64,000 nucleotides of DNA from Sepiola atlantica (lineage: Eukaryota; Mollusca; Cephalopoda; Sepiida; Sepiolidae). The stretch is from contig OY744544.1 in the NCBI GenBank assembly GCA_963556195.1, positions 47,886,484 through 47,950,483 of the forward strand, written 5' to 3'. Shown piece by piece: positions 22,409 through 34,906 of the stretch. How positions within the stretch are numbered: the stretch's first letter is position 1; each line of letters opens with the position of its first letter. Position numbers and translations under genes: made by a program. The notes beneath the pieces are model-generated. The model ran no database searches. It worked only from the letters and a program-made list of their open reading frames with translations, and was not told where the DNA came from.

Positions 22409-24059
22409 ACTATAACATGTAAAAGTAAAACTTTTAGATATATATATATATAGGTGATTTTTGTGGACATATGAATATGCATATGTATGAAGATATAAAA
22501 TTTATAACTATTTATGTGTGTATGTGTACGCCTGTATGCGCATATGTATACGTATACATATGTGCACATACATGTGTATCTGTGTGTTCGGGTATATGTG
22601 TATGGGTTTGGGTGCATATATGAATGTTTATGTATACATGTGCATATATGTATTTATATGTGTGCACGAGTGCGTGTATGCGCCCAACATCCAGCTCACA
22701 AAACTACATATTACCAAAACCAATTTTTAAATATTTAAATAATTATATACTGATCACTTTAATCAAAATTACTGGCCCCCACCATTTCTACCCCCCCCCT
22801 TCATAGACCATAACTTGCGTTAACAACTTTAACTAGAACACCTTACCACCAATACTACAACAGGTGTTAACCCCACCATTAATAATAGGATTACAACGAA
22901 TAATAAAATTTATTTATCTATACCACTGAAATTAATCGATATATAAATTCCATTAAAAATAAAAGCAATTACCAGTATGTTTTATTAATCCATCACTAAC
23001 TATTATTTATAATCGAAATACATTTATTTATACTCCAAAATAATTAAAACTAAATATAATAGTATAATCCATCAATATCAATGTCATAAACCTATATACG
23101 ATCCTTACCAAGAATAATTCCCAATATATTTTAACTCATTAGTACCTAGAACTAACCTACTAATATTACTGCCACTAATCCATATATGAATCTTACTAAA
23201 AATAAAGACAATTACCATTATGTTTTATTAATTAACTGATAAATACTATTTAAAATACATTTAACTATCCATCAAAATAATCAAAACTAAATGCCAATTG
23301 ATCAAAATATAACAACATAATTTATTAACATTAAGGCCATAAATCCATCAATGAGTTAAACTAAAATATCCCCGTAAGCTGGGTGTCATGTAATTGTTAT
23401 ATGTCTGCATTGACAGGAAGCAGACACAACAAATTTGAAACCTCCCTTCCCCTCTTTCTTCATCTTCTCTTTCGCTCTTGTTTAATCTCCCCTCGACCCC
23501 CCTCTTTATCCAGCCCAGCGCTGAATAAAAATAAATATAGATTTAACTCAAAACCATTCCCGCAACAAATCCTAAATGGCTATAGACATTCACCCCTAAC
23601 ACCCCTCCACCCCTTTCTCTTTCTTTTTCTTCCAACCCCCCCCCACTCTAACTAAGCGTTGGATAAAAATACAAAATAAAAATATAAATAGCTGTAAATT
23701 AAACTTTTCTAACAGAAATTGTATCTCTTTCCCCTTCTCTTTTCTTTTTCTTTTCCTCGGCCCCCCCTTTCTACCCCAGCTCAGCGTTGGATATATATAT
23801 ATATATAAAATATATAAAAGATAAAAATAAGAAAATAGTTATTTCTAACGGCAATCATATTTTAAAATCGGTCACATGACTTTTATTTCTTTCTCCTCTT
23901 CTTTTTTGCTTGACTTCATTCTCCCTGGAATTCAGCAACCAGTTTGAATCAAAAAACAATTTTCTGCCTGATGAGACCTCAGATCTTGAGAGCTGTAGAT
24001 CGATAACATCGACATGCCAGTGTAGCAGACCTTGTACATGTTTGAATAAAAGCATTCAC

Positions 24060-24155
24060 AATACAGCTCTATATTTTTATTGAGCACTCTTATATAAACC
24101 CGGTTTGATTCCCTTTGGATTTCTACCCTGTGGATTTTTACCCTACCTGGATTAC
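24060..24155 (-). repeat. Outer end of the fold-back B / palindrome element
   Basis: On the minus strand this begins gtaatccaggtagggtaaaa next to the (TA)n tract and runs into the arm. The same sequence is at 9718-9816. It marks the true element end as seen at two loci. Confidence 0.75.
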
Positions 24156-24220
<65 letters not shown>

Positions 24221-24223
24221 ATA
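24156..24223. repeat. (TA)n(TG)n tract
   Basis: TA run with one interruption passing into TG and back to TA. Confidence 0.95.
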
Positions 24224-24246
24224 TATAACAAATCACTAACAACAAT

Positions 24247-24250
24247 ATTG

Positions 24251-24303
<53 letters not shown>
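24247..24303. repeat. (AAT)n tract
   Basis: About 19 AAT/TAA trinucleotides; forms the 5' edge of the next PLE-like relic. Confidence 0.95.
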
Positions 24304-24304
<1 letters not shown>

Positions 24305-24795
24305 TCAATCTATATTACTGCAACCAGATACACCCTAATTATCAAGTAGATGAAAAAATAATTAAAAAAATCATAAATAAACATATTTCTCTTATTGACA
24401 AAAAATGTGCTCAGTCCACTATTTACTATACAAAATTTAAAAAAACTAATTTATTAAATAGAAATAACCCGACGTTAGATAACAGTTTACTAAAAACTAG
24501 TAATGGTGTGTATGTATTCAAATGCCCAATAAGAGAATGTGTCTCCAAAAACAATACATATATTGGTATGACTAGAACTAGTATCACTCGCCGCCTTACA
24601 TTTCACCTCTCTCCCCCCCCCCCCCAACCCTATTTACCAACATCTGGTAGAACATGGCATAAACCAAAAGATTTCAGAAACATATTAGTAAAAAACACTG
24701 CCATCCTCGCGATCTCAAATTGCAACCTGCGCCCCCCCCCCATTATTGTAACCTTACTCATTCGAACAAACAAATCTGAACGAAGCTCGATGTGA
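24304..24795 (+). pseudogene. Second GIY-YIG retroelement relic, different lineage
   Basis: One open frame reads INLYYCNQIHPNYQVDEKII, IYYTKFKKTNLLNRN, VYVFKCPIRECVSKNNTYIG (GIY and YIG strands), MTRTSITRRLTFHL (catalytic Arg helix), and KDFRNILVKNTAIL. I recognise this order as the C-terminal endonuclease of a GIY-YIG-bearing retroelement, probably Penelope-like but of a different lineage from the 21.4-kb copy. The tail after LAISNCNL is out of register and contains homopolymer C runs, suggesting indels. The reverse transcriptase half is missing; the left edge is the (AAT)n tract. Confidence 0.7.
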
Positions 24796-24902
24796 GGGGA
24801 GAGAGGTTATACTAAAATGCTTTTAATAGAAATAAAAAATTAAATAAAAAATTGTTTTAATCGACTTTCTTAATAAATTAACGAATTTTTATTTGCGTAA
24901 CT

Positions 24903-25080
24903 CCTCACGTGCCAGATTAAGACTCATGGGAGTCGAAAACGTTTTCAGTTTTGGCGAGTTCCTGTTCACACTTGACCAGAACATTAGATCGTTGGCCGAC
25001 CAACTTGAAAAGATGGATAAAAAAAACAGGAATTGTCACTGTTATTTAAACAAACATGCATCAATGCATGTAAATGTCAC
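24903..25080 (+). mobile_element. PLE-like 5' end with stem-loop and GAAAAC
   Basis: A perfect GACTC/GAGTC stem (24921-24934) is followed by GAAAAC (24935-24940). Directly after it the frame reads ENVFSFGEFLFTLDQNIRSL and LEKMDKK, parallel to the 10.64-kb piece. Likely the start of a PLE open frame, lost after about 40 codons. Confidence 0.45.
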
Positions 25081-26358
25081 AATTCGAAATGGCGGAACGT
25101 TACTAAAAGTCACTAAACTATTGTTTATCAGTTCTTTGTCACATACGCGCTTTTCGCGTCTTTTACACTTAGCTTATGGATGGGTATGTGCTTGTCATAA
25201 TGTGATGTGGGTGTTCAATAATTAGTTCCTTTTAACAAGCACATAAGTATACAAATGCTCCCATCAAATCTTTTACGTATTAAAATACGTAATACGATGT
25301 GTGTGAGTGTTTGCGGCAACTTCGTAGTTACTCATCATTTATGTATGCGAGTGTGGGTGTTCTCTCTACATACGTCTATACGTGCACATAATGCCATCTG
25401 TGCACTCTTAAATATATTTTACGCGTATCAATGTGTGGAAGTGTACACAGTGCCTTTTGACTTTTTCTTTCTCTCTTTTCGGTCGACAAACGACCTTTCT
25501 GTCCATTTAACATTAAAACGAGATTTACCTTTTTCCTCTCTGTTCTCTCCATAATTAGCCACCATCGTTGCTGAGTACTCTTCTCTTTTAGTCTCCTCGT
25601 GTCGTCATGCCATAATCGTCGTGCTGATGCCTCTTTCCTCTTTACTGCGTGTCGTAGCTGTCTCATCACCGTGTCTAGTTAACAAAACTTTTCATCGACA
25701 AAAGGAGTCTAAAAACATTATTTGTGAGGGTCAAGGTTTTATTGTCTCTGGATAGAACACGAGAGAGAGGTCCGGTTCATCTTCACTACCGTCTATCTTT
25801 CTCACTGGTCGATACTTCTTGAGCTGGATTAACCGGAGGGGGTGGCTTTTCGCCTTAGTCTCATACCAAACATAGCTCAAAGTATAAGATCATATGTTAA
25901 ATAATGGATGGACGTATGTTAAGAACGATTACAACAGCAAGTATATATTTAGTATCTAGGTGGGCCAGTGCAAGTTAACTTGGCATTAAAATCTGAGAAA
26001 CAAGTTCGCTCCTGGACTTAAAAAATAAACAAGCATGAACTCAGGTTTGTGGTTCAAAAGAAAAGGTCAAACATAAATGTGTTATGACAAATTCTGTCAA
26101 ATTAAGCAGTGGCGTCACGATATCGTGTGGCAGAAAAAAAGACATTTTAGTCAGTCTGTTTTGGAGAGCTGTGATGGGCAAATGTGAGTTTGGGATGTGA
26201 TTTCAAAAAAGGGAAATGGGAATTTAATTGCCTGTAACAAAATAATTAAGTAAATAAAAACATTTCAGTCTCTCTCTAAATTTAATGTAATGTGTGTGTT
26301 GTATGTATTGTACGTATCTTTTCCTCTCGGTGCATGGAAATACTTGATTACATACACA
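25081..26358. other. No gene seen
   Basis: Mixed sequence with several 90-110-codon frames (25255-25554, 25376-25669 minus) that lack motifs. No repeat recognised. Confidence 0.4.
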
Positions 26359-27382
26359 CAATGACGATGATGACGGCGAAATGCATACCACTAGACGATA
26401 ATGATGATGACGGCGAAATGCAGACCACTAGACGATATAAATGACGACGGTGAAATGCATACCACTAGACGATAATGATGATGACGGCAAAATGCAGACC
26501 ACTAGACGATAATGATGATGACGGCGAAATGCAGCCAACTAGATGATAATGATTATGACGGCGAAATGAAGCTTACTAGACGATCATGAAGATGACATCG
26601 AACTAAACGATAATTATGATGACAGTGAAATACAGCCAACTAGACGATAACGATGATGACGGTGAAATGCCGCCCACAAGACGATAATTATGATGACGGC
26701 GAAATGCAGCCAACTAAACAATATAGATGATGACGGCGAAATGCAGCCAACAAGACAGTTATGACGAAGACAGATGAATTAAGCTAACTAAACGATAATG
26801 ATGATCACGGCAGAATGCAGCCAAATACACGATAAAAATGATGGCAGCGAAATGACTCCCTACTAAACGATAAAGATGATGACGGCGAAATACTGCCCAC
26901 GAGACTATAATGATGATGACAACGAAATGAAGCCAATACACGAAAAAATATGATGAGGCGAAATGCAGCCTATAAGACGATAATGATGATGAAAGCGAAA
27001 TGACTTCCCACTGAAAGATAATGATGATAGCGGCGAAATGCAAGAAACTAGGCGATAATGATGATGACGGCAAAATGCAGCCGACTAGACAATTATAATG
27101 ATGACGGAAAAATGCGACCAACAAGACAATAATGATGATGACGGCGAAATGCAGCTAATTAGACGATAATAATGATGACAGTGAAATGCAGCTAATTAAA
27201 TGATAATAATGATGACGTCGAAATGCAGCTAATTAGACGATAATAATGATGACAGTGAAATGCAGCTAATTAGATGATAATAATGATGACGGTGAAATGC
27301 AGCTAATTAGACGATAATAATGATGACGGTGAAATGTAGCTAATTAGATGATAATAATGATGACGGTGAAATGCAGCTAATT

Positions 27383-29410
27383 AGAGGATAATAATGATGA
27401 CGACGAAATGCAACTAATTAGACGATAATAATGATGACGGTGAAATGCAACTAATTAAATGATAATAATGATGACGGTGAAATGCAGCTAATTAGATGAT
27501 AATAATGATGACGACGAAATTCAGCTAATTAAATGATAATAATGATGACGGTGAAATGCAGCTAATTAGAGGATAATAATGATGACGACAAAATGCAACT
27601 AATTAGACGATAATAATGATGACGGTGAAATGCAGCTAATTAAATGATAATAATGATGACGGTGAAATGCAGCTAATTAGAGAATAATAATGATGAAGAC
27701 GAAATGCAACTAATTAGACGATAATAATGATGACAGTGAAATGCAGCTAATTAAATGATAATAATGATGACGGTGAAATGTAGCTAATTAGAGGATAATG
27801 ATGATGACGGTGAAATGCAGCTAATTAGACGATAATAATGATGACGGCGAAATGCAGCTAATTAAATGATAATAATTATGACGCCGAAATGCAGCTAATT
27901 AGACGATAATAATGATGACGGTGAAATGCAACTAATTAGACGGTAATAATGATGACAGCGAAATGCAGCTAATTAGAGGATAATAATGATGACGGTGAAA
28001 TGCAGCTAATTAGAGATTAATAATGATGACGGTGAAATGCAACTAATTAGATGATAATAATGATGACGGTGAAATGCAGCTAATTAGAGGATAATAATGA
28101 TGACAGTGAAATGTAGCTAATTAGAGGATAATAATGATGACGGTGAAATGCAACTAATTAGACGATAATAATGATGACGGTGAAATGCAACTAATTAAAT
28201 GATAATAATGATGACGGTGAAATGCAGCTAATTAGATGATAATAATGATGACGGCGAAATTCAGCTAATTAAATGATAATAATGATGACGGTGAAATGCA
28301 GCTAATTAGAAGATAATAATGATGACGACGAAATGCAACTAATTAGACGATAATAATGATGACGGTGAATTGCAACTAATTAAATGATAATAATGATGAC
28401 GGTGAAATGCAGCTAATAAGAGGATAATAATGATGAAGACGAAATGCAACTATATAGACGCTAATAATGATGACGGTGAAATGCAGCTAATTAAATGATA
28501 ATAATGATGACTGTGAAATGTAGCTAATTAGAGGATAATAATGATGACGGTGAAATGCAGCTAATTAGAGGATAATAATGATGACGACGAAATGCAGCTA
28601 ATTAAATGATAATAATGATGACGCCGAAATGCAGCTAATTAGACGATAATAATGATGACGGTGAAATGCAACTAATTAGACGATAATAATGATGACAGCG
28701 AAATGCAGCTAATTAGAGGATAATAATGATGACGGTGAAATACAGCTAATTAAAGGATAATAATGATGACGGTGAAATGCAACTAATTAGACGATAATAA
28801 TGATGACAGCGAAATGCAGCTAATTAGAGGATAATAATGATGACAGTGAAATGCAGCTAATTAGAGGATAATTATAATGACGGTGAAATGCAACTAATTA
28901 GACGATAATAATGATGACAGCGAAATGCAGCTAATTAGAGGATAATAATGATGACAGCGACATGCAGCTAATTAGAGGATAATAATGATGACGGCGAAAT
29001 GCAGCAAACTAGATGATAATAATGATGACGGTGAAATGCAGCAAACTAGATTATAATAATGATGACGGCGAAATGCAGCAAACTAGATGATAATAATGAT
29101 GACGGTGAAATGCAGCTAATTAGAGGATAATAATGATGACGACGAAATGCAACTAATTAGACGATAATTATGATGACGGTGAAATGCAGCTAATTAAATG
29201 ATAATAATGATGACGGTGAAATGTAGCTAATTAGAGGATAATAATGATGACGGTGAAATGCAGCTAATTAGACGATAATAATGATGACGGCGAAATGCAG
29301 CTAATTAAATGATAATAATGATGACGGCGACATGCAGCTAATTAGACGATAATAATGATGACGGTGAAATGCAACTAATTAGACGATAATAATGATGACA
29401 GTGAAATGCA
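27383..29410. repeat. Higher-order repeat, 740 bp (20 x 37)
   Basis: Rare unit variants recur in the same order at a fixed distance: the gaaattcagc variant at 27517 and 28257, tgatgaagac at 27691 and 28431, and atgtagctaattagagg at 27779 and 28519. All three pairs are 740 bp apart. A further copy of the last variant follows 703 bp (19 units) later at about 29222. Confidence 0.8.
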
Positions 29411-30493
29411 GCTTATTAGAGGATAATAATGATGACGGCGAAATGCAGCAAACTAGATGATAATAATGATGACGGTGAAATGCAGCAAACTAGATGATAA
29501 TAATGATGACCGTGAAATGCAGCAAACTAGATGATAATAATGATGACGGCGAAATGCAGCAAACTAGATGATAATAATGATGACGGCGAAATGCAGCAAA
29601 CTAGATGATAATAATGATGACGGCGAAATGCAGCAAACTAGATGATAATAATGATGACGGCGAAATGCAGCAAACTAGATGATAATGATGATGACGGCGA
29701 AATGCAGCAAACTAGATGATAATAATGATGACGGCGAAATGCAGCAAACTAGATGATAATAATGATGACGGCGAAATGCAGCAAACTAGATGATAATAAT
29801 GATGACGGCGAAATGCAGCAAACTAGATGATAATAATGATGACCGTGAAATGCAGCAAACTAGATGATAATAATGATGACGGCGAAATGCAGCAAACTAG
29901 ATGATAATAATGATGACGGCGAAATGCAGCAAACTAGATGATAATAATGATGACGGTGAAATGCAGCAAACTAGATGATAATAATGATGACCGTGAAATG
30001 CAGCAAACTAGATGATAATAATGATGACGGCGAAATGCAGCAAACTAGATGATAATGATGATGACGGCGAAATGCAGCAAACTAGATGATAATAATGATG
30101 ACGGCGAAATGCAGCAAACTAGATGATAATAATGATGACCGTGAAATGCAGCAAACTAGATGATAATAATGATGACGGCGAAATGCAGCAAACTAGATGA
30201 TAATAATGATGACGGCGAAATGCAGCAAACTAGATGATAATAATGATGACGGCGAAATGCAGCAAACTAGATGATAATAATGATGACGGCGAAATGCAGC
30301 AAACTAGATGATAATAATGATGACGGCGAATTGTAGCAAACTAGACGATAATGATGATGACTACAAAATGCAACCAGCAAGACGATAATAATGATGACGG
30401 TGAAATCAAGTCAACAAGACGATAATTATTATGACGGCGAAATACAGTCCACTAGACCTTAATGATGATGACTGCGAAATGCAACCAATAAGA

Positions 30494-30656
<163 letters not shown>

Positions 30657-31373
30657 ACAGCTAACTAGACGATATTAATGATGACGGTGAAATGAAGTCA
30701 ACTAGACGATAATTATTATGACGGCGAAATACAGCAAACTAGACGACATGATGATGATGGCGAAATGCAGTTAACTAGATGATAATGATGATGATGGCAA
30801 AATTCGACCAACAAGAGTATAATGATGGTGACGTCGAAATGTAGCAAACTCGACAATAATAATGATTACAGCAAAATACAGCATACTTGACAATAATTGT
30901 AATGACGGCGAAATGCAGCACGTAAGATGATAATAATTATGACAACGTAATGTTACTAACAAAACGATAATGATGATTACGACGCAATTCAACCAAATAG
31001 ACAGCAATGATGATGACGGAGAAATGCATCTAACTGGACAAGAATAATTATAACGGCGAAATAAAGCCTACTAGACGATAATGATGAGGACGGCGGAATG
31101 CAGATAAGTTAGACGTTAATGATGCTGACAGCGAAATACAGCCCACTAGACAATAATGATGATGATGACGAAATGCAGCCCACAAGACGATAATGATGAT
31201 AGCGGCGAAATGTAGCCAATTTGAGGATAATGATTATGCCGACGAAATACAGCAGACGAGACGATAATGATAATAACGGCGAAATGCAGCAACTAGACAA
31301 TAATGATTATTACGTCGAAATGCAGCCAACTAGACGTTATAATGATGACGGCGATATACAGTCTATCGACGCT

Positions 31374-32324
31374 TGCTTTCCCTGATGACGTAGAGTCTGA
31401 GATTGGTTTATTTGCTGACGACACCACGCTCTCGCCATGTTGGTAAAACAGACGCGATCGTATTCGAGGCAATGGCTGAATCTTTAGAAAATGACCTCCA
31501 GGCTGTAGTGAATTGGGGTCATAAATGGTTGGTAACTTTTAATGCCGCAAAGACAAAGCTCCTTTCCTTCAATAACTACAAGGAACCTTTTCAACCACCG
31601 ATTGTCATGGCAAATAACACCCTACCTGAGAGTTCATCATTCAAACTCCTCGGCCTAACCTTCACAGGTAACATGAATTGGAACAAATACATTGAAGACA
31701 TTGCCAAGGCTGCCGCTAAGAAGGCTGGCTCCCTCTACCGTGCTAGTAAACTCCTCACACCTGACATTATCCTGTATCTCTACAAAGCCACAATTCGCCC
31801 ATGCATGGAGTATTGTCACATCTGGGCTGGTGCATCATCTAATAGTATCTCCCTCCTTGACAAGGTACAAAAAAGAATCGCCAACCTAATAGGTCCCTCA
31901 CTGTCAACCAAGCTTCAGCCTTTGTCCCATCGCCGCAATGTAGCATCCTTGTGCTTGTTTTACAAATACTTCAATGGATTATGCTCCGATGAATTGGCTA
32001 CTCTGGTGCCTCCTCGACGTAAATTCACTAGACTAACTCGACAATCAACTAAATCTCATTCATTCACTGTGGAAATCCCCAGATTTCGGAGAGCCTTCTA
32101 CTCAAATAGCTTCTTTCCTCGTACTGCTGGCCTCTAGAACAGAACAGATATGCAGAAATTTAAAACTAATGTAAACAGACATCTCGCTGCGCAGACCCCA
32201 AGTTAGGTTGACCCCCCACACCTTCCTTCTCCCCTTTTCTTTTCTCAGTAGCCCCTTACGTCTACAGTGGCGGCCTGCCTTGTTTGGGGTGAACTATGTT
32301 AAAAAAATAAATAAATAAATAAAA
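31374..32324 (+). pseudogene. 5'-truncated LINE, reverse transcriptase C-terminal half and 3' tail
   Basis: Starts within the catalytic region: IGLFADDTTL (FADD box, 31401-31428), then after one frameshift a long open frame (31439-32137) with ESLENDLQAVVNWGHKWLVT, KTKLLSF, SSFKLLGLTFTGNMNWNKYI, AKKAGSLYRASKLLTPDIIL, YKATIRPCMEYC, LDKVQKRIANLIG, PLSHRRNVASLCLFYKYFNG and SFFPRTAGL. It ends in a non-coding tail closing with aaaaaaataaataaataaat (32299-32322), the usual LINE 3' end. Jockey/CR1-like group by motif; the exact clade is not resolved. Same family as 3842-4640. The 5' truncation point directly abuts the minisatellite. Confidence 0.85.
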
Positions 32325-32561
32325 ACTGCTATGTGTACTAACATCACGCAATCACAACACGACACTGTCTCCACATTACACCAAAAAGCGCGGTGCCGTT
32401 TGGGAGTTCTCTTTCGTACGGTCGCGTGGTAAATAGTAAAAAATATATAACAATGTCGTATTCTTATTTACATTCAAAAAGAACGCCTCCGTTCGAAATA
32501 TTTGATTTATTATATAAAAAAAATCTTGGCATCTTATTGATTTCTTAAATAAAATTGCATT

Positions 32562-32562
<1 letters not shown>

Positions 32563-32635
<73 letters not shown>
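32563..32635. repeat. (TA)n tract
   Basis: About 36 TA units. Confidence 0.95.
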
Positions 32636-32639
<4 letters not shown>

Positions 32640-32700
32640 TGTGTCAGGTTGTATATGAAAAGAAATCAAATAAAGTGCTCGATCATATAAGAGAGCTAAT

Positions 32701-32855
32701 ATAATTTATTTAGATACTGTATATTACATATTTCAGCAATGTACCGCGGTTTCATCCAAAAGGGCAGATTTACCGCAATTTACTAAAGATGTCTAAATCT
32801 GCCCTTTTGGGTGAAACCTCGGTACATTGCTGAAATATGTAATATACAGTATCTA

Positions 32856-32865
<10 letters not shown>
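32701..32865. repeat. Long hairpin, 72-bp arms
   Basis: Arms 32701-32772 and 32794-32865 differ at two positions only; loop 21 nt. The right arm contains CCC-TTTT-GGG-T followed by GAAACC (32811-32818 region) and runs into a (TA)n tract. No coding content. Confidence 0.9.

Positions 32866-32924
<59 letters not shown>
32866..32924. repeat. (TA)n tract
   Basis: About 30 TA units directly after the hairpin. Confidence 0.95.
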
Positions 32925-32931
<7 letters not shown>

Positions 32932-33155
32932 AAATTAGTAGAAGCTAATTCTGGAGTAATTCCGGTGCCTTCGTTGATTCTGTCGATATGAGACGAGTTC
33001 TAGGAAGAAGGAGTTCCACTCCTCTAGGATTTATCTTGATACCCGTGTCATAACTACAACTAAGCCGGAAATGACGCCATTGGAGGGGGTAGGGGGAAAA
33101 CATTCAAAATCCGATTGATATACAGGGTACTTTTGCAATCGGTAACATTTCGCTT

Positions 33156-33380
33156 TTTTGTACAACAGATGCGCGTCTCTAAACTTGTGATTCATTTGTA
33201 CAACAACTTTTAGTTATTTTGTTATTTTAGTTATTTTCTACAACAAAGGCGCGTATCTAAACTTTGTAGTCTTTTGTACAACAGTGGCGCGTATCTAAAC
33301 TTTGTAGTCTTTTGTACAACAGTGGCGCGTCTCTATACTTTTGATTCTTTTGTACAACAGAGGTGCGGCTGTAAACTTCT
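33156..33380. repeat. Minisatellite, ~38-bp units
   Basis: Units of the type ttttgtacaacagtggcgcg plus tatctaaactttgtagtc; two adjacent units near 33265-33340 are nearly identical, outer ones diverged and one is interrupted by a TTAG-rich insert. Confidence 0.85.
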
Positions 33381-33404
33381 GATTCTTTTCAGGGCTAGTT
33401 CAGT

Positions 33405-33725
33405 TTAGCCTACCTATGGGAAACGCTTTTCGGAAGATTGTTCAGTTTAGGTCACTTATTGAAAACGCTTTTGGGGGCTTGTGCAGTTTAGGTATCTTGT
33501 GGAAAACGCTTTTCGGGAGCTTGTGCAGTTTAGCCAACCGATAGAAAACTCTTTTCAGGGGCTTGTTCAGTTTACCACCCTCATGAAAAGCGTTGTTCGA
33601 GGGCTTCTGTAGTGTAGGTCACCTATGAAAAACACTTTTCGGTTTCTTCTGCAGTTTACGTCACATATTAATAACGCTTTTCAGGTGCTTATTCAGATTA
33701 GGTCACCTATGAAAAACGCTTTAAA
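33405..33725. repeat. Minisatellite, ~42-bp units
   Basis: About seven diverged units of the type cagtttaggtcacctatgaa plus aaacgcttttcgggggcttgtg. Confidence 0.85.
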
Positions 33726-33975
33726 GACTATTGACTTCATCAACATTACGTATTTTCTTAATCTGGTGCAATTAGTTTTTAACGCATTAAAACAAGAGAA
33801 GAATCAGATGGGGAAAGGGGGAAGAGAGGGTTGGGGTGAGGGGAAATAATGAGAACGAGGAAAAGAGGGACGACTAGAGAGAGCAAGAGAGATTGAAGGT
33901 TTTATATACACACTACTTAAGTTCTACTACTTCGTTTTTTAAGCGCTCCAGGCAACGCCGGGTAGTCCTGCTAGT

Positions 33976-34799
33976 ATCTTATATTAGCATTCTGTAGACT
34001 ATGTTGAATTAATCCAACACCATCATTGACATTGGTTTTTTACAACTTCTTTATTTCTTTACTTTGATGAGTTTTTTTTTACATCTCTCATTTCACACAA
34101 AACTAAATGTATTCAAACTCTTTACGTGCAATCCATGGACAAATTCGAATAAGCGTATTTTTCCAATTTGTCCAGAAGATTACAGTATATGTTGTTGAGT
34201 AGCGAAAAGGACATGTTATAACCAAAACACCGGAGGGGAAATACAGTGATAATCCAAATTGATTTCTGCTAAAAATTCGTTAAACTGAAGTATATAACGG
34301 CAAAACCCTTACTTGGGGAAAAAGTGATCACTTCAGAATTTCTTTTTTTAAATCCACACCAAATAAGAGTTTAACACCTTCGAAAACACACAAATCAGAT
34401 TTCTCAAACGATGGCCGCAAAACTAATATTTACGAAACTAACCTAAATAATTGCTGCTGGTAGATCGAAATTCCTCTATTAGAACAAAAGTCCACCGAAG
34501 CCTCCGAGACAATCGGTAAATTATTTTAGTTGTTATTTATTATTTATTATCACTCAAAAATCTTAAAGTGTCAAATAAGACTATTTCCAAAAACAAAAGA
34601 TGAAGTGTTAAACCTCCATTGTTTTGATGCTAAACTATGAGAATGACAAGCCCGCAAATCGAGTATAAGTATATAAAAACATTAGTACCGGGGAATTATT
34701 TTCTCAAAAACAAATCTCTCATAATCATTTATTTTAATTTTTGTTTTTCAGTGAATAAAAAACAAAATTATATTTAATTGGATCTATAACGAGAGTTTG
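33976..34799. other. AT-rich sequence, no gene seen
   Basis: No open frame or repeat recognised. Confidence 0.4.
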
Positions 34800-34906
34800 T
34801 TTTATTTATCTATTTAAAACTACAGGATCGACCATCAACCCATTTATAATAACACAGAGAATGGGAGATGATGGTCGATATTGTCGTTTTAAATAGATAA
34901 ATAAAA
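34800..34906. repeat. Inverted repeat, ~43-bp arms
   Basis: tttatttatctatttaaaac... (34801-34842) pairs with ...ttttaaatagataaataaaa (34861-34905) at roughly 85%; loop 18 nt. Confidence 0.75.

Larger units (their letters stand above)
19629..24059. mobile_element. Giant palindrome around a PLE GIY-YIG relic
   Basis: Left arm 19629-21283 (about 1655 bp) and right arm 22409-24059 (about 1651 bp) are reverse complements with only scattered differences (for example one base in a 67-codon stretch; lengths of poly-G runs). The 1125-bp centre holds a PLE GIY-YIG endonuclease fragment bracketed by its own 49-50-bp inverted repeat (21295-21344 / 22194-22242). Arm ends are the same sequence as fold-back element B, and the right end continues to 24155 with the rest of that end before a (TA)n tract. 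PLE copies are known for inverted and partial tandem arrangements, which is the simplest reading. Recent duplication, gene conversion or an assembly inversion could each explain the near identity. Confidence 0.85.
32935..33975 (+). mobile_element. Helitron-like non-autonomous element (3' end supported)
   Basis: The right end, caggcaacgccgggtagtcc plus tgCTAGT (33950-33975), has the CTAGT terminus and the GC-rich gcaacgccgggt preceding text that I associate with Helitron 3' ends in invertebrates. Two internal minisatellites (33156-33380 and 33405-33725) fit the tandem arrays often carried by non-autonomous Helitrons. The 5' TC end is not identified; the start given is only the edge of the preceding (TA)n tract. 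No Rep/helicase sequence is present. Confidence 0.4.

Noticed and set aside
20884..22806. Matching pairs of 60-82-codon frames as duplicated small genes
   Set aside because: They are mirror copies caused by the giant palindrome and consist of TG/CA-rich simple sequence.
26759..27124. 121-codon minus frame with hydrophobic repeats that might suggest a membrane protein
   Set aside because: It is the minisatellite read through unit by unit.
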